This document shows, piece after piece, positions 30,914 through 42,219 of a DNA stretch of 64,000 bases. Position 1 is the stretch's first letter. Each line of letters starts with the position of its first letter. A program made the position numbers and the translations under genes. The notes under the pieces are model-generated. The model had not been told where the DNA came from. It saw only the letters and a program-made list of their open reading frames with translations, and did not search any database. This DNA is from Simmondsia chinensis. Lineage: Eukaryota; Streptophyta; Magnoliopsida; Caryophyllales; Simmondsiaceae. The stretch lies in NCBI GenBank assembly GCA_018398585.1, contig JAGTTD010000010.1:33210638-33274637 (forward strand). The letters are read 5' to 3'.

Positions 30914-33900
30914 TTACGACCCTTCACCTGGTAAATAAGTTGCATGATCCGACAAGTTTCGAAATATAATTGGAGCGCCATGTTGTGGGTAAAGCAGCAT
31001 TAACACCGTTGGCGCGTGTCGGTATGAAGGGGAGAGCCTCAAGGAGAAACGTTGCAATATAATCGAGAGCACGAGCTTAGCTTTGAGAATCGCCAAATTT
31101 TGGCCAATGCATGTTCGGATTCCAAGACCAAAGGGAATGAACGCTACAGGATGCTTGGCTGCACGGGACACACCGTTAGCGAACCTCATGGGATTAAACT
31201 CGTTTGCATCGTCGCCCCATATGGTCTTGTCATGGTGAACTGCTAGGATCGGGACTAGGAGCTCAGTGCCACGTGGGATTTTGTAGCCTCCTAACTCAAC
31301 GTCGGATTTGGCACGTCGGATTGTGGCGATTGCTGGTGGGTATAGTCTCAGAGATTCATTCAATATCATGCCTAACTGCACATTAATTCACACTATAAAT
31401 ATATTATTACAAACGACCTTTGACTTTCAATTTTATAGAATATATCGCAATATCAGTTCATATTTAATAAATTTTATTACAATTTTATCAATGTTGTTTT
31501 TTATTAATTAAGGTCTAATAAAATTCTAAATGAAATTGTGGTGAGTCTACCTAATAAAAAAAATAGATAAAATCACGAGTTTAATAAATTTTAAAGTTAA
31601 AGATGACTCATGTCAATTTGATTTTAAACATAATAGTAATATAACTATTGGTAAAAGCATGATATATCCCACATCGGCTAGAAGCAAGGAAAACTGTTAA
31701 AAGAGTAAAACTTTACATGTGAGTTAAATATGAATCTTACATTGGGGTTATGAGAGCAAAAAGATTAATTTATAAGTCTAGTGAGTTACTCCATCTATTG
31801 CCAAATGGTTTTAGAATGGAACCCCACTTGGGTTTATATGTGGATCTCTTATGTGCCAACTCTGTGGGCCGGGCCTCCAAAAACATAATATATATAACAA
31901 CGAGCTATTTCACTCATTATCAAAACATAAATGATCGTGTATTTTATTGCTATTAGTGCATTGATTAATATCTCGATCTTCAAAATTATAACCTAATTTA
32001 CTAACAGCTATATGTTAGGATTATTTATATTTTAGTACCCGAATATTTTTTAGAAATAATAAAAAGGACCCCGATGTTTTTAAATTATTAAAAATGTCCC
32101 TTAGTTTTTGTCGTATTAATAAAAAGGCCCTTAAGTTTTTATCACATTAATAAAAAGATTTCTCTCTGACTTTATGATGTCATTTTTAGCCGATAGAACT
32201 GATGTGACAGCTGTGTTTTTATTAATACTACAGTAAAATGACAAAAATACCCTTTAATAACCATATTTTGAAACAAATTAAGCAAAAATAAATAGATTCT
32301 ACATAAAACACCATCTCTAATTTTGTGTTTATAAAGTATTAATAAGGACGTTGAAGCGTACTTTAGATCATTTTATTATAGCATTAATAAAAAACAATTG
32401 CCACGTCAGCTCTATCGATGAAAAATGACGTCATCACGCTTGAGAGGGGTCTTTTTATTGATATAATAAAAACTTAAGGGCATTTTTAATAACTTAAAAA
32501 GATCAGGGTCATTTTTATTATTTTCAAAAATATCGGGGTACTAAAATGTAAATTATGAATAATGTTTATATTTCTAATAACTTAATTTATATATTCCTAT
32601 TAATGAAAATGATAATTAGTATAACTATCTAAGAGGGTACCAACATAACTATCTAAGAGGGTACCAACATGCAAGCACCAGATCCCACTAGAACTCCGAA
32701 GTTAAGTGTGTTGGAGCGAGAGTAATATCAAGATGGGTAACCTCTTAGGAAGTCTTCATGTTGCACCCCTCAGGTTGGATGTTCTTGGAAAAACAGCCTC
32801 TCTTCAGGGTATTTCCTGAAGGAGGAAGGCTACGTACATCCACCCCCGACCGTACTTAAGCGAGAACCCTTGAGGCACTGAGAATGTTGCTTTTTATTTT
32901 TTTATAATTAGTATAACTACTTGAAGTAATATATTATAATAATTTTTTGTATATATATATATATATATATATATAATCTTATATATTTAGTAGAATAATA
33001 TGAAATAATTAAAAAAATAATAATAATAATTAAATTACCGTCTTGAGCTTTAAAATGTCGTCCATGGTAGGTATATCACGTGAGCCGCACACCCGAAGTA
33101 CCTCGTCACGTGCCAGTGCCTGCCAATTGGGGTGCATGGCCAGCAAGATGGTAGTCCACGTCAGCAGATTAGACGTCGTTTGTTTACCGGCAAAGAAGAA
33201 GCTCTTGCACTCCTCCACTATGTCGTTCACCGTTACTTTTGACGGCGCCGTTGATGGAATATTATCATTATTTAAATTATTAGGAGAATAATGAGGTGGC
33301 ATGTGGGCTTGGATCATAAGGCCCAATAAGTCCTTGGGCCCATTAGGTGGCTCTTGCAATTCTTCTTGTTTTCTCTTCTCAATTAGCTTCAGTAACGCCT
33401 TCTTTATTTCCTTGTCTAATTTCCATGATTTTAAATTCCTTTTTGTTGGTAAAAATCTGTATAATCCAAAAAAAAAAATAATAATAATAATAAGCACTTA
33501 TCAGAGTATAAAATCATTTGTGAATCAACGACTATCAGCTAAAACTTTTAGGATAAATTATTATTTGGCATGATGTAAGAGTCTTATTGACTAAAAAGTC
33601 AGGAGTTAAAACCTAACAGTCTCGGCTTTTAGTATTAATATAGTCAGAAAGCTTAAGGTATGAACTAAAAATGTGCATTATCTATGTTTCAGGCACAATG
33701 GACATTTAAGTGAGCAAGGAAGTCAGAGTATAAATTTACTTTTCGGCTATTATTTATTAGATTAAGTTTTTAGTATAGTTAAATTCCATACGCATGTAAT
33801 GCTGGAAATCACGCAAGCACCGGATCCTACTAGAACTTCGAAATTAAGCGTGCTTGGGCAAGAGTAGTACCATGATGGGTGACCTTCTGAGAAGTTCTCG

Positions 33901-36900
33901 GGTTGCACCCCTCAAGTTGAGGGCTCTTGGAAACAGCCTCCCGTCAGGATAGCACTCCGAAAGGGAAAGGCTGTGTATATCCGCCCCTCCAAATCCTGCT
34001 TAAGCAAGAGCCCTTGGGACACTGGGAATGTTGCTTTATGTATGTTGGAAATATTATTAGCAAAATAATTTGTTCCCGTGGCCAAACCAATTAAGTTTTC
34101 CCTTTACGCCTTTTTGTTCGATTGATCAAACTTGTTTACAATCGACCTCGAATTACAATCAATCTATCGCGATCCAAGCTGACCGTTACAATAGGTATAC
34201 AATATCTTGAGAAACCGTGATTTGAGATATGACACATATCTGCTGTTAGAAATGCTTCAAAATACCTAATATGATACGTTACTCCACTGAATATAGGTTT
34301 TGATTATTATTTATTTTTGGCAGTTAATTACGATTCTTTTTGTTGTTTAAAATTGCATCCACTGTAGATAAATCACATGGCGTAAATCCGTATCTCAGCT
34401 CATCTCCAACTTTTTCTATGAACAACCACCCTCTAATGCCTCATAGAAGCTACCACCCTGGAAGGGTTTAGGGGGTAAGATGCATACGGTTTTATGCCTA
34501 TAGGGTGTTACCCGATAGAGAGGCTATTTCCGAGGGGGACCACAGCTCTAAAAGAAAAGAAAAGAGAGAGAAAGAAAAAAGAAAAAGAAGAAAATAATGA
34601 AGGAACAATATTTAAATCAAAATGAGGTAGGGATACTCGCAAACAAATACATAGACATACCTGTAGCCCGGAAAGAGGACCATGTGGAAGGATTGAGCAG
34701 CGAGGGACATCTGTAGGTTCTGTAGGTGAAAAATGGCCTTGCCCTCTTGGTAGCTGCGCCCAAATGCCATCCGAGTGATGACATCCTCTGTGAGTCTCTG
34801 GTACCACTCTGACACCTCCACTTCCACCGCTGCAGCAACCGCACCTAACGATGGCCTTTTTAACATGGCCCACTTCTCCACCATCTCCTTCACGCTCCTC
34901 CCCACTATCGGTATCATCAACTGCCACCCGCCATCACCAACAACTCAGTGCCCGTATAGTCACGCTTTTATAAAGCAAAAAAGAGCGATTTCTCATTGAA
35001 AAAGTGCTTTTATGAGTTTTACAGGGTGCAACCATATTTGTCTAAAATATTTTGTGAGTAAAATTTTTTATAAAAAATATGTTCTTCGTGCAAATAAACG
35101 GAGCGTAAATGCAAAGAGAGAAGAAAAAAAATTTCGATAATTTGAATAACCACCCAAAAAAGCATAGTAGTACAGGGTAGGCCCCAAGAGAGAGAAAAGA
35201 AAAATACCTTGAGATTGTCCAAATGGAAGGTCGGGGTGATGATTTTGCGATGGTGAGCCCATTTTTGGCCCTTGAGGCTTATCAATCCCTCTCCTTCGAG
35301 TTGCTTCACTAGCGGGTTTGCCTCTATTTTCTCGTACCTTTCCGCTTTCGTTGTGAATATCTCCCTTATCATATGCGGATCTGATATTGTTATCCGTGCT
35401 TTCGGCCCGAACCACACCAAGAATGTAGGCCCTATATATTATACAAAATTAACCCGAAATGAGATAACATAGTATGTTAAAAAAAACAAGCTATTTAAAA
35501 AGTTCAGAAATTTAACACATAGATATATTGAGTTTGAACGTTTATCCGGGATTGAATCCCACCGGTAAAAATACCCCCCACCCCCTCCTTGCCAATATAA
35601 AGATATACATATATCGCGGGTTCAAAAATATTAATACTCAAAGGCTCTGAAGTTTAATAATTTTATCAATCAAGTGTTATCTGTCAAAATTCACTGGATT
35701 TTTGTTGAATGATATTGACGTATAAAATATTGAATTTCAATTTAGGAATACGTAGGTATTGCGCATTAGTGAACACAATCAACGTATATATACTATCATA
35801 GTTATGTATGATTTAGTATTTACATGCATTCACCTGTTGGAATCTATTTTATTGTAATTATGTAATGCATTAGTATTTACAAGTTCCACTGGCCAATTCC
35901 ATTAACTTGGGTTTTAATCGAAAATCATACATTTTAATTCTTTATGGAAGAGGTATAGAATCACAAATGACTTGAAAAGATGACTCAAAATCGAAAAACT
36001 CGGCCCGACCTAGATTTGACCCGAACCTCAAAATCACCCAACTCAAATGATTTGAACCATTTTGTTAAAAAAAAATGACTTGAACCATAATTGATGCAAA
36101 TCATCTTAACTAAAAATCCAAAGTGACCCCACCCAAAACTCGAGCCGACTCAAACCCCAAAAAATGAAACTACAAGACTTCAATGTGACATAACTAAGTT
36201 CAGCCCAAAGACAAAATGATCCGACCAAATTGACCCGAAACCTAAGATGACCCAAACCCAAAATGACCTAACCCATCTACCTCTCAGCCTAAATTTGACT
36301 CAACTTGAGACAGCTCAAGCTTTAAAACGGTGCAACCTATTTGATCTAAAAACAAGATGAATCGAGCCCAAGATGACCTAAATCAACTCAAACCTGATCC
36401 ATTTTAGCCTGAATCCCAAAAAGAACTAATCTAATTAATCGAAAATTCGAGATGACTCGAATACAAAGTTCCCCATACTTTTTTCATTGTGTTTTTTTTT
36501 TTTTTTGGTAATTAGCGGCAAAACCGCAACAAAGCAGGGAACTCGGCAAAACGAGCCCCTGGAAATCCCCATACTTTTTTCATTGTGTGAATTTAGTCGT
36601 TGTACTTTTAGTTATATCAATTTAGTCCCTCTACAATTTCCATTTAGTCATTTGGTCAAATACAAGTTAAGTTATTGACGGAAACTTTAACGGCAAAATT
36701 ACGTTAGATGCAAGTAATCCACTATAAATCTACTTGTTGACTCAATTCAATCCAACATACGGTCGAACTTTTTTTTTTTTTAATATAATTGAGGCTTTAT
36801 TAATAGTAAGAGATCAAAATATAAATTTACAATCAATCCCACCATACGATCGAACCTATAAAAGTTTTTGAGTTATTTACGCCAAAGGTTTCTGTACTTT

Positions 36901-39900
36901 GCCCATTGTGTCAATTTGGTTCTTGTACTTTTAATTATGTAAATTTAGTCATTGAACAATTGAAAATGTGTCAATTTAGTCCTTTAAAAAAATTTAAGTT
37001 AAGTTAATGACGTAATTTTGAACGGAAAACTTATGTTAGATGTAAGTAATTTTTTTACAAATTTACCCGTTTACTCAATTTAACCCAATACATGGCTAAA
37101 CCATTAAAAATTTACTCAATTTAACCCAATACATGGCTAAACCATTAAAAATTTAACATAAAATTTTCTCTAAGAACCAAATTGATACATTTTATATTGT
37201 ATAGGGACTAATTGACAATTAGCAGTATAAGGTCTAAATTGATACAATGAACAAAGTACAGGGTCCTTTGGTGTAATTAACAATTTTACAAATATTTTAT
37301 TTTAAGAACTAAATTGACACAATATTAGTTGTACAAGGACTAAATTGACATAATTAAAAATACATAAGCTAAATTAATATAATAGACCAAGTACAAAAAC
37401 TTCTACTATAAATTATTAACATATTTAGAGGATAGATACTCAAACCAGTAGAATTTAAGTGCAATAATTTGAGGAAAATTTAATTACAATAACAACAACA
37501 ACAATCCTAGTGCCTCATGGGCTCCCGCAGAAGCAGGGTCTGGGGAGGGTGGTTGTACGCAGCCTTACCCCTTCCGAGTGGAAGAGAGGCTGTTTTCGAA
37601 CTTGAAAAGTAAGAGGGATCAATCATTATTATTACATCCCAATGTTATGTCGGGATAAGAATTGTTATTGTCAGAGTTGTTGGTCCTCGGATTGACCGTA
37701 AAGAGCTCGGTTTTGTATGGAGGGATTCAATGCTGAAGTTTTGCCTGGTCCGGTATGGGGCAGGCCATGCTGAACAAGCCACATTTAAGGAGCCCAATTT
37801 TTGAAGAGGGTTACCTAGAGTAGAGTGGAGCCGTCTACAAGAGAAAATGGTTACCTACTTGAAGTGGAGCTGCCTAGAGTAAATTCGCCGATGACGATGG
37901 TTGTGGATCGTGGTGGCTTGATAAAGTCAAAAATAGGATCTTACATCAGTGGGTTAGAAGAGGGAATGCCAATATATATATATATATATCCAAGGAGTTA
38001 CTCCATCCATTGCCGCTTGGTTTTTGGATGGAACTTCCTTTGGTATGTATCATTCTCATTATTTGTAAGTCGTATAATTGCTCTGATAATAACAAATTTT
38101 TACTCCGTTAATAATAATTTTCTTTAAAAAGCATAAATTCATTTTGTTTGTGTTTAATTCAGCTTTTTGACAACCTAAATCAGGGAAATATTTTAGTTGA
38201 TTGCAAGATCTTAATTCAATTGACAAATACAATTTTTTTTATAGTTTAAATAGAAACAATAAAAAAAACTCAAAAATAGATATTATAAAAACATTGTGTT
38301 AGTCTTAAATTTTCATTACCACCATTTGCACCTAACACCAAGTATTCCACCACCATGACGGGTTACACTCACCACTCTTTACTACCATAACTCAGCCTCT
38401 ACATTGATTCAAATATAACAAATTGTGTAAATGACCCGAGTCAAGCACCTGCTTGTTCGAACCCAACCTTGATAAGGCTTATCGAGCTCGAGTTTCGAGC
38501 CAAGCTCTTACGTAGCATTTGAGGCCTTTGTTTGAACTCGGTTCGATAAGATTTTAGTGTGTTCAATACTCGAGCCGAGCTCGTTATCGAGCCTAATCGA
38601 GCTTAAAACTGAGCTGAGCTTGCTATCGAGTTGAGCTCGCTACCGGGCCGAGCATTTCAAGTTGCTATTGAACCACTCTCGAACCATTTTTGAACCAATA
38701 CAAACTTTAACGAGCTTATATTGGGCTCTTGTCAAACTGTTCAATGAGCTAAGCACCCCCCTATTCGAACTCAACTTGTTAAGTTTATCGAGCCAGCTTG
38801 AACTTGGCTTGATAAGCTATAAAGCCCTCATAATGAACATGAATAAACCCTAATCGATTTCAAACACGAGTAATTTATTGAATATTCGATTCTTTTACAC
38901 CCCTAGATATAGCCACTGTTACTTGACTATAGTCATCACTTTGTTTATCACTCTATCCACCACCACGGCCATGAGCCACTTCCATCACCGACCACGGTTC
39001 GGCACAGCCAAGGCATACCGCTTCCACAATTTACCTCACCAACATGGTTCACCTCAGCCAACGTGGTGATCCCTATTGATCATCATGGCTTCGTTATAAC
39101 TATCCTCTTACAAAGGTTTGCTATTGTATATCATCGTTGCTTAGCCCTATTACAATGGACCACCACCACTACAATCTTTCACCATTGGTTGACTTATATT
39201 ATTAAGTCATTTTTTTCGTTTTAGAAGATAAGGTTTTTTAATATGTATCTTTACATTTTAATCTATAAAAAAAGTGTTTTCTACAATACATAATCAAATA
39301 TTACATACAATAAAAATATATATCTTACAAATATATAGATCTTATTAAAACAAAAGGTTATAAATAGATAAGTTAAAAACAGATAAATCAAACACGCCGT
39401 AAGCAAAATAATTTTTTAAAAAATAAGATTAATGAGCTTTGGGCTATGTTTGCCAAGCAGTTTTTTATAGCGTTTTGACTAGTCAAACAACTAGTAGTAC
39501 TATTTGGTAAAAAAAAGTTGTTAACGTTTTTCATAACATTTAGCTCTTGAAAGCACATTTTCAAAAGTTAACCAATTTAACTTTAACCTTTTGAATGCTA
39601 TGTAGTCAAATTATATTATCATTTTGTTCCTCCTTTTCATCTTAATTTAACATACACATTACTCTTCAGCTATCAGCTATTAATAAGCTAACAGTTAATA
39701 GCTAACAGTTAAAAGCTACAGCCAAACATAGCCTTCATCTCCAAATATATTTAATTTTCGCAATTAATAATGTGACGAGAATTAGCAAATTATTAAAATA
39801 ATACTATAGGGAAATTAATAATTTTCATTTTTTTTCAATCACTAAGTCATTTAGGTGAATTCAAATGAGATTAGGGAAAGGAAACCAGGATTTGTGAAAA

Positions 39901-41532
39901 CCCAAAAAGCTTCACAAAATGATAAAATTAATTCATTTAATCAATAATAAGTGAAGTGCTAATAAAAACTTTATAACTCTGTTTTATTAGCATAAAAGAA
40001 AAACAATCTTCTTATAAAAAATTTACTTTTTGCAAAATATTTTTTTGAAAACGTTTGACTTTCTAGTTAAGGAAAATAGTATGAATACGTACAAAATTCT
40101 CCCTAGTCGAGTTGAAATTAAAGTGGTATTACCCCAAAAAAAAAAAAAAAAAAAGTTTTCTATCATGCCTAGAATTTTCTTGTGGATATTTTGTTTATAA
40201 GAAGAAATAATAAAATAACACTATTATTATTGTCTAAGCAAAAAATATTATTACCAGAGCAATAAATGTAAATTTGAATAGGGATGGCAATGAGGCGGGG
40301 ATGCCTCCTCCACATTCATACCCGCCACCCAAATCCATATCCATACATATCCCATTATCCGCTATGGGTATAAAATGGATACTCATACACGCTCCGGCGA
40401 GTACAAACCTATACCAATACCCGCCCCACTACTCTCAGGTATCCATTACCACCTCGTATCCGCCCCATACCCGCCATAATATGGGTACGAAATGATTACC
40501 AGTACCTATCTATATTAATTTTTTAATACTATTTTTAAGAATTATATTATATTTTGTTATAATATTGTAAATAATTTAGGCCCTAGGCTTATATCTTTGT
40601 GTGTTTCACTTGATATGTATGGGAGCTGTTTTATTGCTTATTGCTTTGTTTGTTGCCTATTGCTGCTTCTTGCTGCTTGCTTAGGCTTGCTTTGGGCTGT
40701 TGTTTTTATACTTTTATACTCTTATGCTCTGACGCTTTATCCTTTATGTTTGTAGGTTGTCATGCTTTTGTGCTTCTCTAGTTGAGGGTCCTCGAAAACA
40801 GCCGCCCTTTAGGGTAGCACTCTGAAGGGGTAAGGCTACATACACCCCCCCTCCCGACCCTGCTATACAAGAGCCCTCGAGGCACTGGGTCGTTTATTGT
40901 TGTTGTTGTATTGTAAAAAATTTAGGTAATTGAATTTAAACATATATTATTTTTAATGTAAAAGTTAATTAGATACAAAACGAAGCAGAGAGTGGGTCTG
41001 GGGTGTGTACAAAACTATACCCGTACCCACTGTACCCGCTACCCGTCTTACATATATCCAAACCCGCTCAAAACCGGGCGGGTACCCATACGTAACGGGT
41101 TTTTACCGGTCCATTGTCATCCCTAACTTTGAGTGAATAACAACCGCAGATTTTCATAAAAATTACTCCAACATCAACCTTTTTTTTTATTACAGTAATA
41201 TTTTTGCTCTGACAATAACAAAGCTCAAAGCGAGAGGTGGGAGTACCATAGAGTTTGGTCCAGTGATGATAGAAAGAGAAAACTCTGGGAACTATATTGT
41301 GTGTCACTTCACTCATCGCCTTTGAATTTGCTTTCTTCATCATCTCTACTATTTCCTTCACATTTCCTATCCCCATTTTGTACCCCGGCCCTCTTATTCC
41401 TTGCTTTCCAAATTCCGTTTCGATTCGTCTCGGTCGCCACCACAGCGCCGCCATCGCCCTCACCCCCACCGCGCAAACCACCGCTGCGCATACCGCCCAC
41501 TTCCACGGCCCGAGTTGATTGTTCTCGTCCAT
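30914..41532 (-). CDS. CYP734A: CYP734A-type cytochrome P450 (BAS1-like)
   Basis: Five exons join in frame: 41532-41247, 35431-35208, 34920-34661, 33456-33039 and 31375-30914, all with GT donors and AG acceptors, giving 549 residues. Seen in order: an N-terminal membrane anchor, a WWRPRRIE and KQGIRGPGY hinge, SFYHHWTKLYG, WFGPKARIT, LEGEGLISLKGQKWAHHRK, FFFAGKQTTSNLLTW (oxygen-binding I helix), NESLRLYPP (ExxR), FNPMRF and the heme loop FIPFGLGIRTCIGQNLA with its Cys ligand. These phrases match CYP734A closely. Arabidopsis CYP734A1/BAS1 inactivates brassinosteroids by C-26 hydroxylation at the ER membrane. The extra length comes mainly from an Asn/Pro-rich insert before the I helix in exon 4. 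Introns of 5815, 287, 1204 and 1663 bp host many transposons. No lesion is visible, so the gene appears functional. Confidence 0.93.
31660..31890 (+). repeat. LTR-like relic in P450 intron 4
   Basis: CCCACATCGGCTAG, AGTGAGTTACTCCATC, TAGAATGGAACCCCACTTGG and TGTGGATCTCTTATGTG recur in the same order at 9600-9790 and partly at 37640-38050. It is probably a solo LTR. Confidence 0.4.
32028..32567. mobile_element. Fold-back MITE (TTTTAGTACC family) in P450 intron 4
   Basis: Opens GGATTATTTATATTTTAGTA and closes with the inverse (GGGGTACTAAAATGTAAATTA). The halves are inverted copies almost to the centre, including AATAATAAAAAGGACCCC and its complement, and carry a TGATGTCA/TGACGTCA pair. Sister copies: 45853-46389 and 54658-55163. 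Confidence 0.7.
32628..32903 (+). mobile_element. 5S-rRNA-headed SINE in P450 intron 4 (subfamily 2)
   Basis: The perfect 16-bp duplication ATAATTAGTATAACTA bounds it (32612-32627 and 32904-32919). The head reads GAGGGTACCAACATGC, CACCAGATCCC, CTCCGAAGTTAAGTGTG, AGATGGGTAACCTC and ATGTTGCACCCC (5S), then the RTE-type tail (CAGGTTGG, AACAGCCTCTCTTCAGGG, CTACGTACATCCACCCCCGACC). The 3' end is TGTTGC plus a T run, not (TTG)n. A 24-bp unit spanning the 5' border is tandemly duplicated (32621-32644 and 32645-32668). Orientation is antisense to the P450 gene. Confidence 0.88.
33810..34037 (+). mobile_element. 5S-rRNA-headed SINE in P450 intron 3 (subfamily 2)
   Basis: Flanks ATGTAATGCTGGAAAT and ATGTATGTTGGAAAT form a duplication with one indel and one change. 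The head starts within 5S (CACGCAAGCACCGGATCC) and keeps GAAATTAAGCGTGCTTGGGC (box A), GATGGGTGACCTTC (box C) and GGGTTGCACCCCTC. The tail reads GGAAACAGCCTCCCG through GAGCCCTTGGGACACTGGG. It ends TGTTGCTTT like the copy at 32628. Confidence 0.87.
34435..34550 (-). mobile_element. Decayed RTE LINE tail fragment in P450 intron 3
   Basis: Plus-strand GTAAGATGCATACGGTTTTA, AGGGTGTTACCCGATAGAG and GGCTATTTCCGAGGGGGACC is the reverse complement of the shared tail. No 5S head and no clear duplication. Confidence 0.5.
35990..36460. repeat. GACCCGAACC-rich dispersed repeat in P450 intron 1
   Basis: Degenerate phrases of 12-15 bases (GACCCGAACCTCAAAATCACC, AAGATGACCCAAACCC, AAATGACCTAACCC) fill the stretch. 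It resembles the interior of the AGCTCG- and GGTTTGG-rich elements in style but not in sequence. Ends are unclear. Confidence 0.4.
36493..36566 (-). mobile_element. 74-bp L1-type LINE 3'-end insertion
   Basis: On the minus strand GGGGCTCGTTTTGCCGAG, TTGTTGCGGTTTTGCCG and GCTAATTACC plus poly(A) form the last bases of the L1-type family. A perfect 22-bp duplication (36471-36492 and 36567-36588, beginning CCCCATAC) flanks it. It sits in a TTTAGTCC-type MITE. Confidence 0.85.
36871..37282. mobile_element. TTTAGTCC-type MITE in P450 intron 1
   Basis: Starts AGTTATTTACGCCAAAGG and ends GGGTCCTTTGGTGTAATTAA, with inverted subterminal TCAATTTAGTC phrases. A 41-bp internal unit (TACTCAATTTAACCC...) is tandemly duplicated at 37067-37150. 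A second partial member follows to about 37430. Confidence 0.65.
37490..37605 (-). mobile_element. RTE LINE tail fragment in P450 intron 1
   Basis: (CAA)n, CCTAGTGCCTCATGGGCTCC, GCAGAAGCAGGGTCTGGGG, TGTACGCAGCCTTACCCC and GAGAGGCTGTTTTCGA are the reversed tail. The middle is shortened and no 5S head follows. Confidence 0.6.
37640..38050 (+). repeat. LTR-like relic in P450 intron 1
   Basis: GTTGGTCCTCGGATTGACCG, GTCCGGTATGGGGCAGGCC and GAGTTACTCCATCCATTGCCG look like LTR/TRIM text; the last phrase is shared with 31790-31820. No second LTR or primer site was found. Confidence 0.35.
38430..38905. repeat. AGCTCG-rich hAT-like element in P450 intron 1
   Basis: TTATCGAGCTCGAGTTTCGAGCC, ACTCGAGCCGAGCTCG, ATCGAGTTGAGCTCGC and the terminal TTACACCCCTAG place it in the AGCTCG family. 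The left end is not clear. Confidence 0.5.
38910..40270. other. P450 intron 1 sequence without recognised element
   Basis: AT-rich with a GC-richer patch at 38930-39070 (CCACCACGGCCATGAGCC). Around 39440-39720 the phrase AGCTATTAATAAGCTAACAGTTAATAGC forms local inverted repeats. No gene or clear transposon end. Confidence 0.35.
40279..41125. mobile_element. GGGATGGCAATG-ended element near P450 exon 1
   Basis: Ends TAGGGATGGCAATG and CATTGTCATCCCTA are inverted copies, and subterminal GGGCGGGTACCC / CCCGCCACCC phrases pair. Flanks AATTTGAA and ACTTTGAG agree at six of eight positions. An RTE tail (40581-40909) is inserted in its centre. The right end is only 122 bp from the exon 1 donor. Confidence 0.65.
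40581..40909 (+). mobile_element. RTE LINE 3'-end insertion (no ORF, no 5S)
   Basis: A 17-bp duplication with one mismatch (ATTGTAAATAATTTAGG at 40564-40580, ATTGTAAAAAATTTAGG at 40910-40926) bounds it. It contains T/G-rich RTE 3'UTR (TTGCTGCTTCTTGCTGC), then GAGGGTCCTCGAAAACAGCC, GGTAGCACTCTGAAGGGG, ACCCTGCTATACAAGAGCCC and (TTG)n. It shows that tail-only copies transpose as well. Confidence 0.8.
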
Positions 41533-41655
41533 CTCTGCGGCCGTAGTAGATTAGAAGCACTTTTTGTAAGAACACTCTAAAAAAAAAGAGATACGGGATT
41601 CTCTCTCTCCTCACTCTATCTCTCTGTGTTTCTGTTTCTCTCTGGCGGTGTCTCT

Positions 41656-41663
41656 GTTTTAAA
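41656..41663 (-). promoter_or_regulatory. TATA-like box upstream of the P450 gene
   Basis: On the minus strand TTTAAAAC is followed by a long CT/GA-rich leader (AGAGAGAGAATCCCG) ending at the ATG 41532. Position and composition suit a core promoter with a ~100-bp leader, but nothing else supports it. Confidence 0.25.
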
Positions 41664-41839
41664 GGGGAGGGAGAAGCAGAGAGGCAGAGAGGGAGAGAGC
41701 TCTGTTTTTTTATTGTTAGCCGCGTCAAAGTTATTATTGTCAGAAAAATAATACTACTTATAACGAGTGAGATTTTTAAAATTGTATAATGAAATAACAA
41801 TTTTATTATATCGATAACAATTTTGGTCGGGTAATAAAT

Positions 41840-42215
41840 TAGGTTTATTTATATTTTAGTACATATGACTTTTTTTTATTTTTCTTGAGTACTTTTATAT
41901 TTTATTTGTATTAACAAACATGATTATTTTCAACATGATAATGACAAATTTTAGTGAGAAAACTGATGTAATAGATCATTTTAAATACTTACTACAACGT
42001 AAATACCCTTCTTGACCTTTTCTTTAGAAAAAGGACTAATTTCCGATTATTAATATCCTTTCACTTTAGTAGATGGGTATTTAAAGTGACTTATCATATA
42101 ACTATGATAGATATTCAAAGCGACTTGCAATGCTAGTATTCTCCCCGAAATATGACATCTCATGTTCAAGAGGGTCCTATTTATTAATATAAAAAAAAAT
42201 CAAAGACACTAAAAA
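41840..42215. repeat. Diverged fold-back relative (TTTTAGTAC family)
   Basis: GGTTTATTTATATTTTAGTACAT and later GAGGGTCCTATTTATTAATA echo the family of 32028, 45853 and 54658, but the right end is lost. Confidence 0.35.
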
Positions 42216-42219
42216 TATA

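Noticed and set aside
34508..34927. 139-residue minus-strand frame over P450 exon 3
   Set aside because: Different frame from the P450 exon, which fits family motifs (EWYQRLTEDVITRMAFG) with proper splice sites.
41297..41546. Plus-strand open frames over P450 exon 1
   Set aside because: Antisense shadow of the P450 N-terminus; composition follows the coding strand.
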